A stretch of DNA of 32,451 nt from Acidimicrobiaceae bacterium. Its GTDB lineage: Bacteria; Actinomycetota; Acidimicrobiia; Acidimicrobiales; Ilumatobacteraceae. This document shows positions 13,745 through 22,862 of this stretch, piece after piece. The stretch spans positions 1 to 32,451 of the forward strand of contig CANNMD010000009.1 in the NCBI GenBank assembly GCA_947505655.1, given 5' to 3'. Position numbers and translations under genes: made by a program. The notes below the pieces were generated by a model, which saw only the letters and a list, made by a program, of their open reading frames with translations, had not been told where the DNA came from and did no database searches. The stretch's first letter is position 1; every line of letters starts with the position of its first letter.

Positions 13745-14968
13745 TTATCGAGATCCGGATCGCTGCGTCTCGGCCCAAGTTAGGCCAATCTGAACATCGA
13801 TATCGTGAGGCAACCCCAACACACGCTCGGCCACGATGTTGCGCTGCACGTCGCCGGTGCCGCCACCAATGGTGAGCGCTTGGCTGAACATGTAACCGTC
13901 GTACCAACCTGGGTGACCGAGATCGTTTGGCGGGCGACCAGGCCCAAGACCCTTAGTGTCGGTGCCCGGCACAAACTCATCACGGCCCTCGCTGCTCGTG
14001 AGCATTCCCGAAGCGCCAAGCAGATCGCGAGCGACGGCCATCACGTGTTGTCCGTGCTCGTCGGCCATGATCTTGCGGATGCTGGCCTCGGGTCCGGGCT
14101 GCTCGCCGCGCAGCTTGGCAGACAACGTGCGCAACCGGATGAGGTCGAGCACCATGTGCTCGATGTAGATCGATGCAAGCCGCTGGCGCATATGCACATC
14201 GGTGACGGGACCATTGGCGCGAACTGCATCGAGCATCTCAAGAGCCGTTGGACCATTGCCCCACAGCACGCCGCCGGTTGACAACGACACGCGCTCGTTG
14301 CCCAAGGTGACCTTGGCGAGACGCCAACCATCATTGAGATCGCCAATGAGGTTCTCGGCGGGAATACGAACATCGGTGAAGAACACCTCATTGAAGGTGT
14401 GCCCGCCGGTCATCTCGGTGATGGGCCTGATCTCGATACCGGGAGCGTCCATCGGGCAAACGAAATACGAGATGCCCTTGTGCTTGGGTAGGTCGGGATC
14501 GGTGCGCGCAATCAGGATTCCGTACTTCGCGTGCTGAGCGCCGCTGGTCCAGATCTTTTGACCGTTCACGATGAACTCGTCGCCATCGCGCAGTGCTCGC
14601 GTGCCCAGGCTGGCGAGGTCACTGCCGCTGCCGGGCTCGCTGAACAGTTGACACCAGAAGTCTTCGCCGCTGAGCAGCCGATCGAGGTAGCGATCCTTTT
14701 GTTCCTGTGTGCCTGCGTACAACAGCGTTGGTCCGGCCCACCCAATGCCAATCGGATTCGTAGGCCGACGCACAGCTGCTCGGTTGAGTTCGTCGTCGAT
14801 AATCAGCTGATGAATTGGGTCGGCTTCGAGGCCCCACGGTGCCGGCCAATGTGGCGCCACATAGCCGGCTTTGGCCAAGGTGGAGCCCGATGGTTTCGGG
14901 TTCGCTTTGATCCACTCGCGCACCACTAAGCGTCGCGGGTCATCCTCGGTAGGCAACTGAAAGTCCAT
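13745..14968 (-). CDS. Acyl-CoA dehydrogenase (FadE-like)
   Basis: A 407-residue flavoprotein of the acyl-CoA dehydrogenase family. It shows WCQLFSEPGSGSDLASLGTRA and FIVNGQKIWTSGAQHAKYGILIARTD, the FAD/substrate-binding middle domain, and C-terminal GGGTGDVQRNIVAERVLGLP. It oxidises acyl-CoA to enoyl-CoA and passes electrons to ETF. The long insertion EFVPGTDTKGLGPGRPPNDLGHPGWYDGYM before the last helix is common in actinobacterial FadE proteins acting on branched or steroid-derived acyl chains; substrate is not assignable. It is the first gene of a two-gene unit with the fused IOR, and is divergent from an LLM oxidoreductase. Confidence 0.93.
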   Translation of the reverse strand: MDFQLPTEDDPRRLVVREWIKANPKPSGSTLAKAGYVAPHWPAPWGLEADPIHQLIIDDELNRAAVRRPTNPIGIGWAGPTLLYAGTQEQKDRYLDRLLSGEDFWCQLFSEPGSGSDLASLGTRALRDGDEFIVNGQKIWTSGAQHAKYGILIARTDPDLPKHKGISYFVCPMDAPGIEIRPITEMTGGHTFNEVFFTDVRIPAENLIGDLNDGWRLAKVTLGNERVSLSTGGVLWGNGPTALEMLDAVRANGPVTDVHMRQRLASIYIEHMVLDLIRLRTLSAKLRGEQPGPEASIRKIMADEHGQHVMAVARDLLGASGMLTSSEGRDEFVPGTDTKGLGPGRPPNDLGHPGWYDGYMFSQALTIGGGTGDVQRNIVAERVLGLPHDIDVQIGLTWAETQRSGSR

Positions 14969-14975
14969 GCCGCCA

Positions 14976-14981
14976 ACATTA
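14976..14981 (-). promoter_or_regulatory. Leaderless -10 element (TAATGT) for the acyl-CoA dehydrogenase
   Basis: On the minus strand TAATGT ends 7 nt before the ATG at 14968, with no Shine-Dalgarno. It lies in the 69-bp divergent gap shared with the LLM gene at 15038. Confidence 0.5.
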
Positions 14982-15037
14982 CGACTACTGAACCAGCGCC
15001 GGTTGCGTCGGCCCGATTATGGGTAGAGGATGCGGGC

Positions 15038-15844
15038 ATGAAGTTCGGCTTTGTCGTTCCCTGGGGCGACGCACGAGATGTCGCCGAAATGGCGTCTGTG
15101 GCAGAGCACAACGGATGGGACGCGCTGTTCGTGTGGGAGGGCATCTACGGAACCGACGCATGGATGTCGCTTGCCGCCGCAGCGATGCAAACGAAGTCAC
15201 TTCGCCTCGGAACCTTGCTCACTCCCGTTTCGCGGCGCAAGCCATGGGAAGTCGCAGGACAAGCAGCAACGCTCGACCGCCTGTCGAACGGTCGGCTCAC
15301 GTTGTCGGTCGGACTCGGAGCGCCAGAGACGGGGTTTGCGAACTTCGGCGAAGAGACCGACCGGCGCACCAGAGCCGAACTGCTCGACGAAGGTCTTGCC
15401 ATCATGTGCGCGTTGTGGAGCGGCGAGCCGGTGTCGTTCGAAGGCAAGCACTACCGCATCACGCCAAGTGACTTTCCGTCGATCAAACATGTGATCCAAC
15501 AACCGCGCCCACCGGTGTGGTGCGTGGGCGCGTTGGTCTCGCCGCGCTCGATGCATCGAGCATTGAGCTGGGACGGGCTGTTGCCGCAAACTGTCGACAA
15601 TGGCATCGCTCGCCAAGCAACCCTCGAAGAGTTGATGGCGGCAATGCCCGCTATTCGCGCCACCGTTGCCGAGCGCCCCTACGACATCGTCATCGAGGGC
15701 AGCAACCAAGAGCACTCCCCCGCAGCGTGGGCTTCAGCCGGCGCCACATGGTGGATCGAGAGTTTGTGGGATGCAATACACGGCGTCGATCCGGTGGCTT
15801 CATCGCTCGACCGCCTCCGCGAAGGCCCTCCATCGCTGGCCTGA
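15038..15844 (+). CDS. LLM class flavin-dependent oxidoreductase
   Basis: A 268-residue luciferase-like TIM-barrel protein, shorter than the other two LLM proteins here. Typical segments are MKFGFVVPWGDARDVAEMA, GWDALFVWEGIYGTDAWMSLAAAAMQT, LRLGTLLTPVSRRKPWEVAGQAATLDRLSNGRLTLSVGLG and, later, PPVWCVGALVSPRSMHRAL. It likely binds FMN or F420; substrate unknown. The ATG has no ribosome site; a near-consensus TAGAGG ends 8 nt upstream, so the transcript may be leaderless. It is divergent from the FadE-like gene and followed 54 bp later by the acyl-CoA synthetase. Confidence 0.88.
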   Translation: MKFGFVVPWGDARDVAEMASVAEHNGWDALFVWEGIYGTDAWMSLAAAAMQTKSLRLGTLLTPVSRRKPWEVAGQAATLDRLSNGRLTLSVGLGAPETGFANFGEETDRRTRAELLDEGLAIMCALWSGEPVSFEGKHYRITPSDFPSIKHVIQQPRPPVWCVGALVSPRSMHRALSWDGLLPQTVDNGIARQATLEELMAAMPAIRATVAERPYDIVIEGSNQEHSPAAWASAGATWWIESLWDAIHGVDPVASSLDRLREGPPSLA

Positions 15845-15885
15845 CTCCGCATTCAACCGATTCAGGGTTCGCTCCAAGGCCGCTC

Positions 15886-15891
15886 TAGATT
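15886..15891 (+). promoter_or_regulatory. Leaderless -10 element (TAGATT) for the acyl-CoA synthetase
   Basis: TAGATT ends 7 nt before the GTG start at 15899, and there is no Shine-Dalgarno. It supports this GTG as the true start. Confidence 0.5.
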
Positions 15892-15898
15892 CAGTGCC

Positions 15899-17527
15899 GT
15901 GACTACCTCAGGTTGGAATTTTGCTGAAATGTGGGAGCACCACGCCGATCGCTTTCCCGATGCAACGGCGCAGGTGCAAGGCGACCGCGTGTTCACGTGG
16001 AGCCAGTTCGATCGTCGCTCCGACGGCATCGCTGCAACGCTGCTCGCTGCGGGCGCCCAGCACCAAGACAAAGTGGCGCAGTACATGTACAACTGCCCCG
16101 AGTACCTCGAGAGCATGTTCGGTATGTACAAAGCCGGACTCGTTCCGGTCAATACCAACTACCGCTACACCGACGACGAACTGAAGTACCTCTGGAACAA
16201 CGCCGACGCCGTTGCCGTGGTCTTCCATGGCTCGTTCGCAGCGCGCTGCGCCACGCTGCGCGAACAACTGCCGGCCATTCGCACATGGATCTGGGTCGAT
16301 GATGGCAGCGAGCCATGCCCCGAGTGGGCAATCGCTTACGAGACTGCTGCGGCATCCGCTACATCACGCACCGTCGCTCCATGGGGTCGCAGCCCCGACG
16401 ATTTGTACATGCTCTACACAGGCGGCACCACCGGCATGCCCAAGGGCGTGATGTGGCGCCAAGACGATGTCATCGGCAGCCTCGATGCGGCTTCCAAGCA
16501 ACCGCTGCCGTCCGTGCCCGGTTGGGCCCAGCTCGAACAGCGCATCGTCAAGCCGGGCCCTCGCAACCTTCCGGCCGCTCCGCTCATGCACGGCACCGGC
16601 GCATTCAACGCGATGTGGAACCTATCGCTCGCCGGATCAGTGGTCACCTTGCAGGGACGCCACTTTGACCCCATCGAACTGCTCGACACCATCGCGTTGC
16701 AGCGCGTCAACAGCATGTCCATCGTGGGCGACGCATTCGCGAAACCGCTGCTGCGCGCCCTCGACGCGGAACCCAACCGATGGGACATCTCATCGTTGCG
16801 AGTCATCGTCTCAAGCGGCGTGATGTGGTCTGCTGCATCGAAGGCCGGCCTGCTGCGTCACAACGCACGATTGATCCTCATCGACAGCCTCGGCAGCAGT
16901 GAGGCCATCGGTATGGCCAACAACACCACCTCGGCCGACGGTGCCGGCGAGACCGCCAAGTTCACGCTCACACCGCACACCAAGGTGCTCACCGACGATG
17001 GCCGCGAGGTCGTACCCGGCAGCGGCGAACGTGGTCGGGTCGCGCTTCGCGGACGCACTCCGGTGGGCTATTACAAAGACCCCGAAAAGTCAGCCAGCAC
17101 CTTCATCACGTTCGATGGTGTGCGCTGGAGCATTCCCGGCGACTTCGCCGAAGTTGAAGCCGACGGCACCGTCAAGCTGCTTGGTCGCGGCAGCCAGTGC
17201 ATTAACACCGGCGGCGAGAAGGTGTACCCCGAAGAAGTCGAAGAGGCGCTGAAACACCACCCCACCGTGGCCGATGCAGCAGTGGTCGGTCTGCCCGACG
17301 AGCGCTTCGGCGAAGCCATCACCGCGCTTGTTGAACCACACGATGGCGCCGTCATCAACGAGGCCGAGCTCATTGCCCACGTGAAGATTCACCTCGCTGC
17401 GTACAAGGCACCAAAGCGAGTGCTCACCATCGACACCATCGGCCGCGCAGCCAACGGCAAGCTCGATTACAAGCGCCTCAAAGCCGAAGCCGTTGCCCAG
17501 CTCGGCGGGCCCGCCGACGCTGGTTGA
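15899..17527 (+). CDS. Acyl-CoA synthetase (FadD19-like, ANL superfamily)
   Basis: A 542-residue AMP-forming ligase. The P-loop-like motif YTGGTTGMPKGVMWR lies near residues 173-187. A SLGSSEAIG adenine-site motif follows, and the C-terminal part has VGYYKDPEKSA, IPGDFAEVEADGTVKLLGRGS, NTGGEKVYPEEVEEALKHHP and a final NGKLDYKRL with the catalytic lysine. The order and wording closely follow FadD19 of mycobacteria, which activates C24 branched steroid side chains, and related medium/long-chain FadD proteins. It converts a carboxylate, ATP and CoA to acyl-CoA. It is followed by an Hsd4B-like SDR. The family is certain; the steroid role is inferred. Confidence 0.92.
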   Translation: MTTSGWNFAEMWEHHADRFPDATAQVQGDRVFTWSQFDRRSDGIAATLLAAGAQHQDKVAQYMYNCPEYLESMFGMYKAGLVPVNTNYRYTDDELKYLWNNADAVAVVFHGSFAARCATLREQLPAIRTWIWVDDGSEPCPEWAIAYETAAASATSRTVAPWGRSPDDLYMLYTGGTTGMPKGVMWRQDDVIGSLDAASKQPLPSVPGWAQLEQRIVKPGPRNLPAAPLMHGTGAFNAMWNLSLAGSVVTLQGRHFDPIELLDTIALQRVNSMSIVGDAFAKPLLRALDAEPNRWDISSLRVIVSSGVMWSAASKAGLLRHNARLILIDSLGSSEAIGMANNTTSADGAGETAKFTLTPHTKVLTDDGREVVPGSGERGRVALRGRTPVGYYKDPEKSASTFITFDGVRWSIPGDFAEVEADGTVKLLGRGSQCINTGGEKVYPEEVEEALKHHPTVADAAVVGLPDERFGEAITALVEPHDGAVINEAELIAHVKIHLAAYKAPKRVLTIDTIGRAANGKLDYKRLKAEAVAQLGGPADAG

Positions 17528-17572
17528 TCCACCGATAACCGACCGAACTAGCGGATACGGGTTCGACCTCGC

Positions 17573-17578
17573 TAACTT
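17573..17578 (+). promoter_or_regulatory. Leaderless -10 element (TAACTT) for the SDR gene
   Basis: TAACTT ends 8 nt before the ATG at 17587. No Shine-Dalgarno is present in the 59-bp gap after the acyl-CoA synthetase. Confidence 0.5.
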
Positions 17579-17586
17579 CTCTCGTT

Positions 17587-18480
17587 ATGAGCGACGTTGG
17601 ATTTGACGGCAAGGTAGCAATCATTACTGGCGCAGGCGGTGGCCTTGGCCGCCAGCATGCACTCTTGATGGCGTCGCGTGGCGCCCTCATCGTGGTCAAC
17701 GACCTCGGTGGTTCGGTAGATGGCACCGGCAGCAACAAGGGCGCCGCTGACCTTATCGTCGACGAAATCCGCGCTGCGGGCGGCGAGGCAGTTGCCGACA
17801 CCAACAGCGTTGCCACCACCGAAGGCGGCGCCGCAATCGTGAAGACCGCTATCGATGCGTTCGGCAAGATCGACATCGTCATCAACAACGCAGGCATCTT
17901 GCGCGACAAGGCGTTCCACAACATGGGACCCGACCTCATCGACCCGGTGCTCGACGTTCACCTTCGCGGAGCGTTCAACGTGACCCAGCCAGCATGGATC
18001 CACATGCGCGAGCAGGGCTACGGCCGAATCATTAGCACCTCATCGGCTGCGGGCATCTTCGGCAACTTCGGCCAGGCCAACTATGGCGCCGCAAAGATGG
18101 GGCTCGTTGGATTCACCCGCGTGCTCGCCGTCGAGGGCGCCAAGTACAACATCAAAGCCAACGCCATTGCACCATTGGCGCTCACCCGCATGACCGAGAG
18201 CTTGCTCGGCGCGCTCGGCAACAAGCTCGACCCAGGCCTCATTTCGCCATTGGTCACCTACCTCGCCAGCGAGCAGTGTGAGCCAAGCGGCCGACTGTTT
18301 AGCGTGGGCGGCGGCCGCGTGGCCGAAGTGTTCCTTGGCGAGACCCAGGGCTATCACCACGCCAACCTCAGCCCCGAAGATGTGCGCGATAACTGGGACA
18401 CCATCACCAGTCGCGAGGGTTACGCCGTTCCGGCAAACCTCTCGGAAGAAACGGCAATGTTCTTGCCGTTCTTGGCCTAA
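17587..18480 (+). CDS. SDR family oxidoreductase (Hsd4B/ChsB1-like hydroxyacyl-CoA dehydrogenase)
   Basis: A 297-residue short-chain dehydrogenase. The NAD-binding motif TGAGGGLG is at 14-21, NNAG at 100-103, catalytic Ser about 152, and Tyr166-x3-Lys170 (YGAAK). The sequence VVNDLGGSVDGTGSNKGAADLIVDEIRAAGGEAVAD is typical of the (3R)-hydroxyacyl-CoA dehydrogenase part of peroxisomal multifunctional enzyme type 2 and of mycobacterial Hsd4B/ChsB1, which oxidises 3-hydroxyacyl-CoA in steroid side-chain degradation. It follows a FadD19-like ligase by 59 bp, which supports a beta-oxidation role. The stop codon sits in the first unit of a four-copy tandem repeat. Confidence 0.92.
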   Translation: MSDVGFDGKVAIITGAGGGLGRQHALLMASRGALIVVNDLGGSVDGTGSNKGAADLIVDEIRAAGGEAVADTNSVATTEGGAAIVKTAIDAFGKIDIVINNAGILRDKAFHNMGPDLIDPVLDVHLRGAFNVTQPAWIHMREQGYGRIISTSSAAGIFGNFGQANYGAAKMGLVGFTRVLAVEGAKYNIKANAIAPLALTRMTESLLGALGNKLDPGLISPLVTYLASEQCEPSGRLFSVGGGRVAEVFLGETQGYHHANLSPEDVRDNWDTITSREGYAVPANLSEETAMFLPFLA

Positions 18481-18532
18481 GCGCTTCTTGCCCTAAGTGC
18501 TTCTCGGCCGAGTGGGTTCTCGGCCGAAACAC
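18469..18532. repeat. Four imperfect 16-bp tandem repeats over the SDR stop codon
   Basis: Units start at 18469, 18485, 18501 and 18517: TTCTTGGCCTAAGCGC, TTCTTGCCCTAAGTGC, TTCTCGGCCGAGTGGG, TTCTCGGCCGAAACAC. The first contains the gene's TAA; the second carries another TAA. They occupy most of the convergent gap before the lipoprotein gene. Confidence 0.65.
18504..18527. terminator. Bidirectional hairpin between convergent genes
   Basis: The palindrome TCGGCCGA occurs at 18504-18511 and 18520-18527 with an 8-nt loop, forming an 8-bp stem in the last two 16-bp repeats. There is no T-run. It could end transcription from the SDR gene and the opposing lipoprotein gene. Confidence 0.4.
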
Positions 18533-18578
18533 ACGGGACCTCGCAGGCCCAGCGCCCACGAAGTCCCGCGCGAATTGT

Positions 18579-19236
18579 TTAGATCTTCGGAACCGTCACT
18601 GGCGACGTATCGACCAGTGCCGTGATGTCGGTGCGCACTTCGGCAGCACCGCCATCGGATGTGCTGCTATAGCTCAGTGAGCTCAGCGCCGAACCGTTGA
18701 TCGTGAACACCACATCTACCGCTGCATCACCCGGCAGCGAAAGCGCCGACGCCGGGTAGCTCGCCGTGAGCACCGTTGGCGCACCCGCGCCCGACGACGT
18801 AACCGTCACCGAAGTTGGCGCTCGAAGTGCACCGATCGGATCAGCAGGCGCCGTGTCGTCGGTGACCTCAGACCATGTGCCGTCCTTGTTCACCCATGTA
18901 GCGGTGGGGGTGACCACATAGTCAACCGCCGCGCCATTTGATGACACGTTCATGCGTGTGCTGTCGCCCACTCGGTCGCCTGCAGCGGTGACTGCTGCGG
19001 TGCCGTTCACCGTGGCCGTGCTCGAGAAGTGATAGCCCGGCGCTAACTGGTCAATGGCAGTCTGCAAAACAGTGACCCCATCGACCGCTTGATCGATTGC
19101 GATCGACGTGGCTGACGACTGGTCAGCCTGACCCGCATTGACGCCTGGATCATTCCCGCTGCACGACGATGCGAGCATTGCAACGAGCAAAGGCCCGGCT
19201 CCCCAGATGAGGAGCCGGGCCTTTGAAGGAGTGAAA

Positions 19237-19244
<8 letters not shown>
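18579..19244 (-). CDS. Putative lipoprotein, LppX/LprG-like fold possible
   Basis: A 221-residue exported protein starting MADFTPSKARLLIWGAGPLLVAMLASSC, with a hydrophobic segment and a lipobox-like LASSC. Beyond the Cys it has SGNDPGVNAGQAD, an amphipathic helix (DQAVDGVTVLQTAIDQL), then Ser/Thr-rich beta strands with ATWVNKDGTWSEV. This loosely recalls mycobacterial LprG/LppX or LolA-like lipid-binding lipoproteins, but I do not recognise a specific family. The ATG overlaps the stop of the upstream gene by 8 bp, so the two probably form an operon. Unusually, codons for the signal peptide contain a perfect 14-bp hairpin. The frame is open upstream to 19520, but that region is the antisense-frame shadow of the Asp repeats. 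Confidence 0.7.
19189..19224 (-). terminator. Strong hairpin inside lipoprotein signal-peptide codons
   Basis: Perfect 14-bp inverted repeat: AAAGGCCCGGCTCC (19189-19202) and GGAGCCGGGCCTTT (19211-19224), loop of 8. Reading the minus strand it begins 13 nt after the stop codon of the Asp-rich protein gene, the usual place of an intrinsic terminator, and ends in TTT. It lies wholly inside codons ~7-19 of the overlapping lipoprotein gene. Confidence 0.6.
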
Positions 19245-20349
<1,105 letters not shown>

Positions 20350-20463
20350 GAATACCTCCCTGAAATAGATGTGAATTCGAACAACTGATTGCTGAATGCA
20401 GTCGAACTGTAATTTATGTATCGGCAGCGTTCGCCCTAGCTGGAGTAAAGACTTATCCAAGAA

Positions 20464-20482
20464 ACCCTTACGGTATAAGGGT
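20464..20482. promoter_or_regulatory. Palindrome ACCCTTA-CGGTA-TAAGGGT in divergent gap
   Basis: A perfect 7-bp inverted repeat with a 5-nt spacer lies between the divergent Asp-rich protein (start 20349) and acyl-CoA dehydrogenase (start 20538) genes, 42 bp upstream of the latter's -10 element. It could be an operator or a small hairpin. The rest of this 188-bp gap is relatively AT-rich. Confidence 0.35.
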
Positions 20483-20523
20483 CAACAAGTAGCGCCACCA
20501 CGTTGCTCCCAATGCGGCAGCAC

Positions 20524-20529
20524 TAACGT
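20524..20529 (+). promoter_or_regulatory. Leaderless -10 element (TAACGT) for the acyl-CoA dehydrogenase
   Basis: TAACGT ends 8 nt before the ATG at 20538, with no Shine-Dalgarno upstream. Confidence 0.5.
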
Positions 20530-20537
20530 GCACACCA

Positions 20538-21674
20538 ATGGAACAAGCACCCGAAACACTCGACCTCGACGAGTTCCGCGCCTCGGTGCAGACCTGGCTC
20601 AGCGCCAACAAAGCCACCGCCCCGCGCGACTACGGCGCGATCTGCCCACCCGACCTCATCAGCGCCGGTATCGAGTGGCAGCAGCGCATCTTTGAGGCCG
20701 GCTTCGCTGGCATTCATTGGCCCGTCGAACACGGCGGTCGCGGCCTCAGCTCGGCACACCAAGCGGTATGGATGCACGAGTGCGCATTGGCTGGCGTGCC
20801 ACCCGTGCTCAACATGGTGGGTCTGGTCTTGGCCGGCGGGTCGATCATGAAATTCGGAACGCCCGAACAACAGCAGCAGCACCTGTTACCTACGTTGCAG
20901 GCCAACCGCGTGTGGTGTCAGTTGTTCAGCGAACCGGGCGCCGGCAGCGACCTCGGCTCGTTGAGCACCCGCGCCGAACGCGACGGTGATCGCTTCATCA
21001 TCAACGGTCAAAAAGTGTGGTGCAGCGGAGGTCGTTATAGCGACTGGGGCATCTTGATGGCGCGCACCAATCCCGAGGCAAAAAAGCACGACGGCATCTC
21101 GTTCTTCTTGTTCCCGATGAACCTGCCCGGCGTCGAGATTCGTCCGCTGAAGCAGCTCACCGGCGAGGCCGAATTCGACGAGGTGTTCTTCACCGATGTC
21201 GAGTTGCCAGCCGACCAACTCCTGGGCCCGCTGCATGGCGGATGGGGTGTGGGAATGGCAGTGCTCACAAACGAGCGCGGCCACATTGGCGCCAGCGTCA
21301 TCGGACTCGAGCGACGCCTCGAATCGATGGCTCGCATTGCCGATGGCCGCGACCTCAACGCCGTACAACGTCAGTCGTTAGCCCAGCTGATCAGCCGCGG
21401 CAACGCGTTCAAGGCAATGGGGCAGCGCCAAGGTCCGGTGGCCTCTACAGCGGCGTCGCTGATGAAGCTCGGCATCACCGAGATGATGTTCGATTCGGCA
21501 ATGCTCCGCGGCGACCTTGCGGGCGCAGCAGCAATGCTGGTGGGCCCCGATTCGCAAGGGATGCTTGCGGCTCCCGGCGGCCGCATTGCAGGTGGCACCA
21601 GCCAAGTGCAACGCAATATCATCGGCGAGCGCTTGCTCGGATTGCCACGCGAACCAAAGCCAACGGGCACATGA
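20538..21674 (+). CDS. Acyl-CoA dehydrogenase
   Basis: A 378-residue acyl-CoA dehydrogenase. The N-terminal helical domain has WPVEHGGRGLSSAHQAVW. The middle domain has VWCQLFSEPGAGSDLGSLSTRAERDGDRFIINGQKVW and GGRYSDWGILMARTNPEAKKHDGISFFL. The C-terminal domain ends AGGTSQVQRNIIGERLLGLPREPK. It oxidises an acyl-CoA with FAD and ETF; chain specificity is unknown. It resembles the FadE-like protein at 13745 in general layout but is shorter, lacking that protein's insertion before the last helix. It is divergent from the Asp-rich secreted protein gene and lies 24 bp upstream of the LapA-domain gene. Confidence 0.93.
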   Translation: MEQAPETLDLDEFRASVQTWLSANKATAPRDYGAICPPDLISAGIEWQQRIFEAGFAGIHWPVEHGGRGLSSAHQAVWMHECALAGVPPVLNMVGLVLAGGSIMKFGTPEQQQQHLLPTLQANRVWCQLFSEPGAGSDLGSLSTRAERDGDRFIINGQKVWCSGGRYSDWGILMARTNPEAKKHDGISFFLFPMNLPGVEIRPLKQLTGEAEFDEVFFTDVELPADQLLGPLHGGWGVGMAVLTNERGHIGASVIGLERRLESMARIADGRDLNAVQRQSLAQLISRGNAFKAMGQRQGPVASTAASLMKLGITEMMFDSAMLRGDLAGAAAMLVGPDSQGMLAAPGGRIAGGTSQVQRNIIGERLLGLPREPKPTGT

Positions 21675-21698
21675 TGCATCACAACTGCGGAGGCCACC

Positions 21699-22004
21699 AT
21701 GACTGACAACGACAACATCGCCAAGAACGACACGGCCAAGTGGGGCGGCAAACACCACCCCACTGCCAGCGGCAGAAGCGGGCCCAACCTGGCCCTGCTC
21801 GCCACCGGGGTGGTTGCAGCGCTGTGCCTCGCGTTCATTCTGAAGAACAACCACGAGACATCAATCCATTTTGTGTTCTTCACCAAGACCACAACAATTC
21901 GTTGGCTGATCCTGATGACCATCATCCTCGGCGCCGTCGCCGACCGACTCTTCAGCATCTGGTGGCGCCGTCGACGCCGCAAATCTGTCGAAGCCAAGAA
22001 CTAG
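21699..22004 (+). CDS. LapA-domain (DUF1049) membrane protein
   Basis: A 101-residue protein. A polar N-terminus (~30 residues) is followed by two transmembrane segments (about LALLATGVVAALCLAFIL and TIRWLILMTIILGAVADRLF) and a basic tail WWRRRRRK. The pattern LAFILKNNHETSIHFVFFTKTTTIRWLILMTIILGAV is that of LapA/YciS-like domains, which in proteobacteria help LPS assembly; in actinobacteria the role is unknown. The start has GGAGG well placed upstream. It lies 24 bp after the acyl-CoA dehydrogenase and 7 bp before the hydrolase, so it is probably co-transcribed. Confidence 0.85.
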   Translation: MTDNDNIAKNDTAKWGGKHHPTASGRSGPNLALLATGVVAALCLAFILKNNHETSIHFVFFTKTTTIRWLILMTIILGAVADRLFSIWWRRRRRKSVEAKN

Positions 22005-22011
22005 TTCACTC

Positions 22012-22827
22012 GTGCCCACACCAATCAACGCCGTGTACGACCTCGGCGGCACCGGTCCTACCACGCTGTATTCGCACGCCACTGGGTTTCATGCGATGTG
22101 CTGGCAACCCATCGCCAACCGCCTCAGCAATCACCACAACATCGCCTACGACGCTCGCGGCCACGGCAACACCCCGGTCGATCCCGAGTGGATCGTCGAT
22201 TGGCAAACGCACGGCGCCGATGCCGCGGCCGTGGCGGCCACGCTGTACGACAACGGACCCATGCTGGGCGTGGGCCACAGCATGGGTGGAGCCGCAATGC
22301 TGATGGCCGCACTTGCCCAGCCGCAACTGTTCCGCGGGCTCATCGTGTACGAGCCAATCGTGACGCCCCCCGAGGTGAGCATCCCCGGCAATGGTGGCGG
22401 CAACTTCTTGGCAGTTGGGGCACGCAAGCGTCGCAGCACGTTCGAATCATTCGATGCAGCGATTGCCAACTACAGCGCCAAGCCGCCGCTCAACGTGTTC
22501 GACCCTGAGTGTCTTGAGGCCTATGTGCGCGGCGGATTCGCCGAGGGACCCGATGGTCATGTGCACCTCAAGTGTGCGCCCGAGTCCGAGGCCCGCAACT
22601 ACGAAGCAGGCGGCAACCACAACACGTGGATCCGCCTCGGCGAACTGCGCATTCCGGTGTGGGTTATCAGTGGGTTGCCACAGCCGATGCAACCGTCGTC
22701 GCGCATGCGCGCCCTGGCCGAGCAGATTCCGTCGGCTCGCTACATCGAGCTCGACAACCTGGGTCACTTCGGACCGATGCAGGCACCGGCCCAAATTGCC
22801 GAGATCATTGCTTCATTCCCTGCCTGA
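22012..22827 (+). CDS. Alpha/beta hydrolase
   Basis: A 271-residue alpha/beta-fold hydrolase. SHATGFHAMCWQPIA corresponds to the oxyanion-hole region, AYDARGHGNTP to the next loop, and the nucleophile elbow is GHSMGGAA (Ser near residue 87). The catalytic His is in NLGHFGPM near the end. The likely acid lies in the segment before it. Substrate unknown: esters, lactones or thioesters are possible. It starts with GTG, 7 bp after the LapA-domain gene, and has no leaderless-type hexamer, consistent with operon expression. Confidence 0.88.
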   Translation: MPTPINAVYDLGGTGPTTLYSHATGFHAMCWQPIANRLSNHHNIAYDARGHGNTPVDPEWIVDWQTHGADAAAVAATLYDNGPMLGVGHSMGGAAMLMAALAQPQLFRGLIVYEPIVTPPEVSIPGNGGGNFLAVGARKRRSTFESFDAAIANYSAKPPLNVFDPECLEAYVRGGFAEGPDGHVHLKCAPESEARNYEAGGNHNTWIRLGELRIPVWVISGLPQPMQPSSRMRALAEQIPSARYIELDNLGHFGPMQAPAQIAEIIASFPA

Positions 22828-22850
22828 CCAACCTTGTCGCAGGCCTGCTC

Positions 22851-22856
22851 TACGAT
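22851..22856 (+). promoter_or_regulatory. Leaderless -10 element (TACGAT) for the RecB-like gene
   Basis: TACGAT ends 6 nt before the ATG at 22863. It supports this start over the long upstream frame extension to 22572, which overlaps the hydrolase gene. Confidence 0.5.
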
Positions 22857-22862
22857 CAACGC

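Noticed and set aside
14206-14219. GGGACCATTGGCGC, DosR-like half match
   Set aside because: It lies in the middle of the acyl-CoA dehydrogenase coding region, away from any start, and the right half does not match.
18478-18490. AAGCGCTT resembling part of a KstR2-type site
   Set aside because: Only the core is present, it lies at a gene end within a tandem repeat, and no gene starts nearby.
22572-22862. N-terminal extension of the RecB-like frame
   Set aside because: It overlaps the alpha/beta hydrolase coding region, and the leaderless hexamer before 22863 supports the shorter start.
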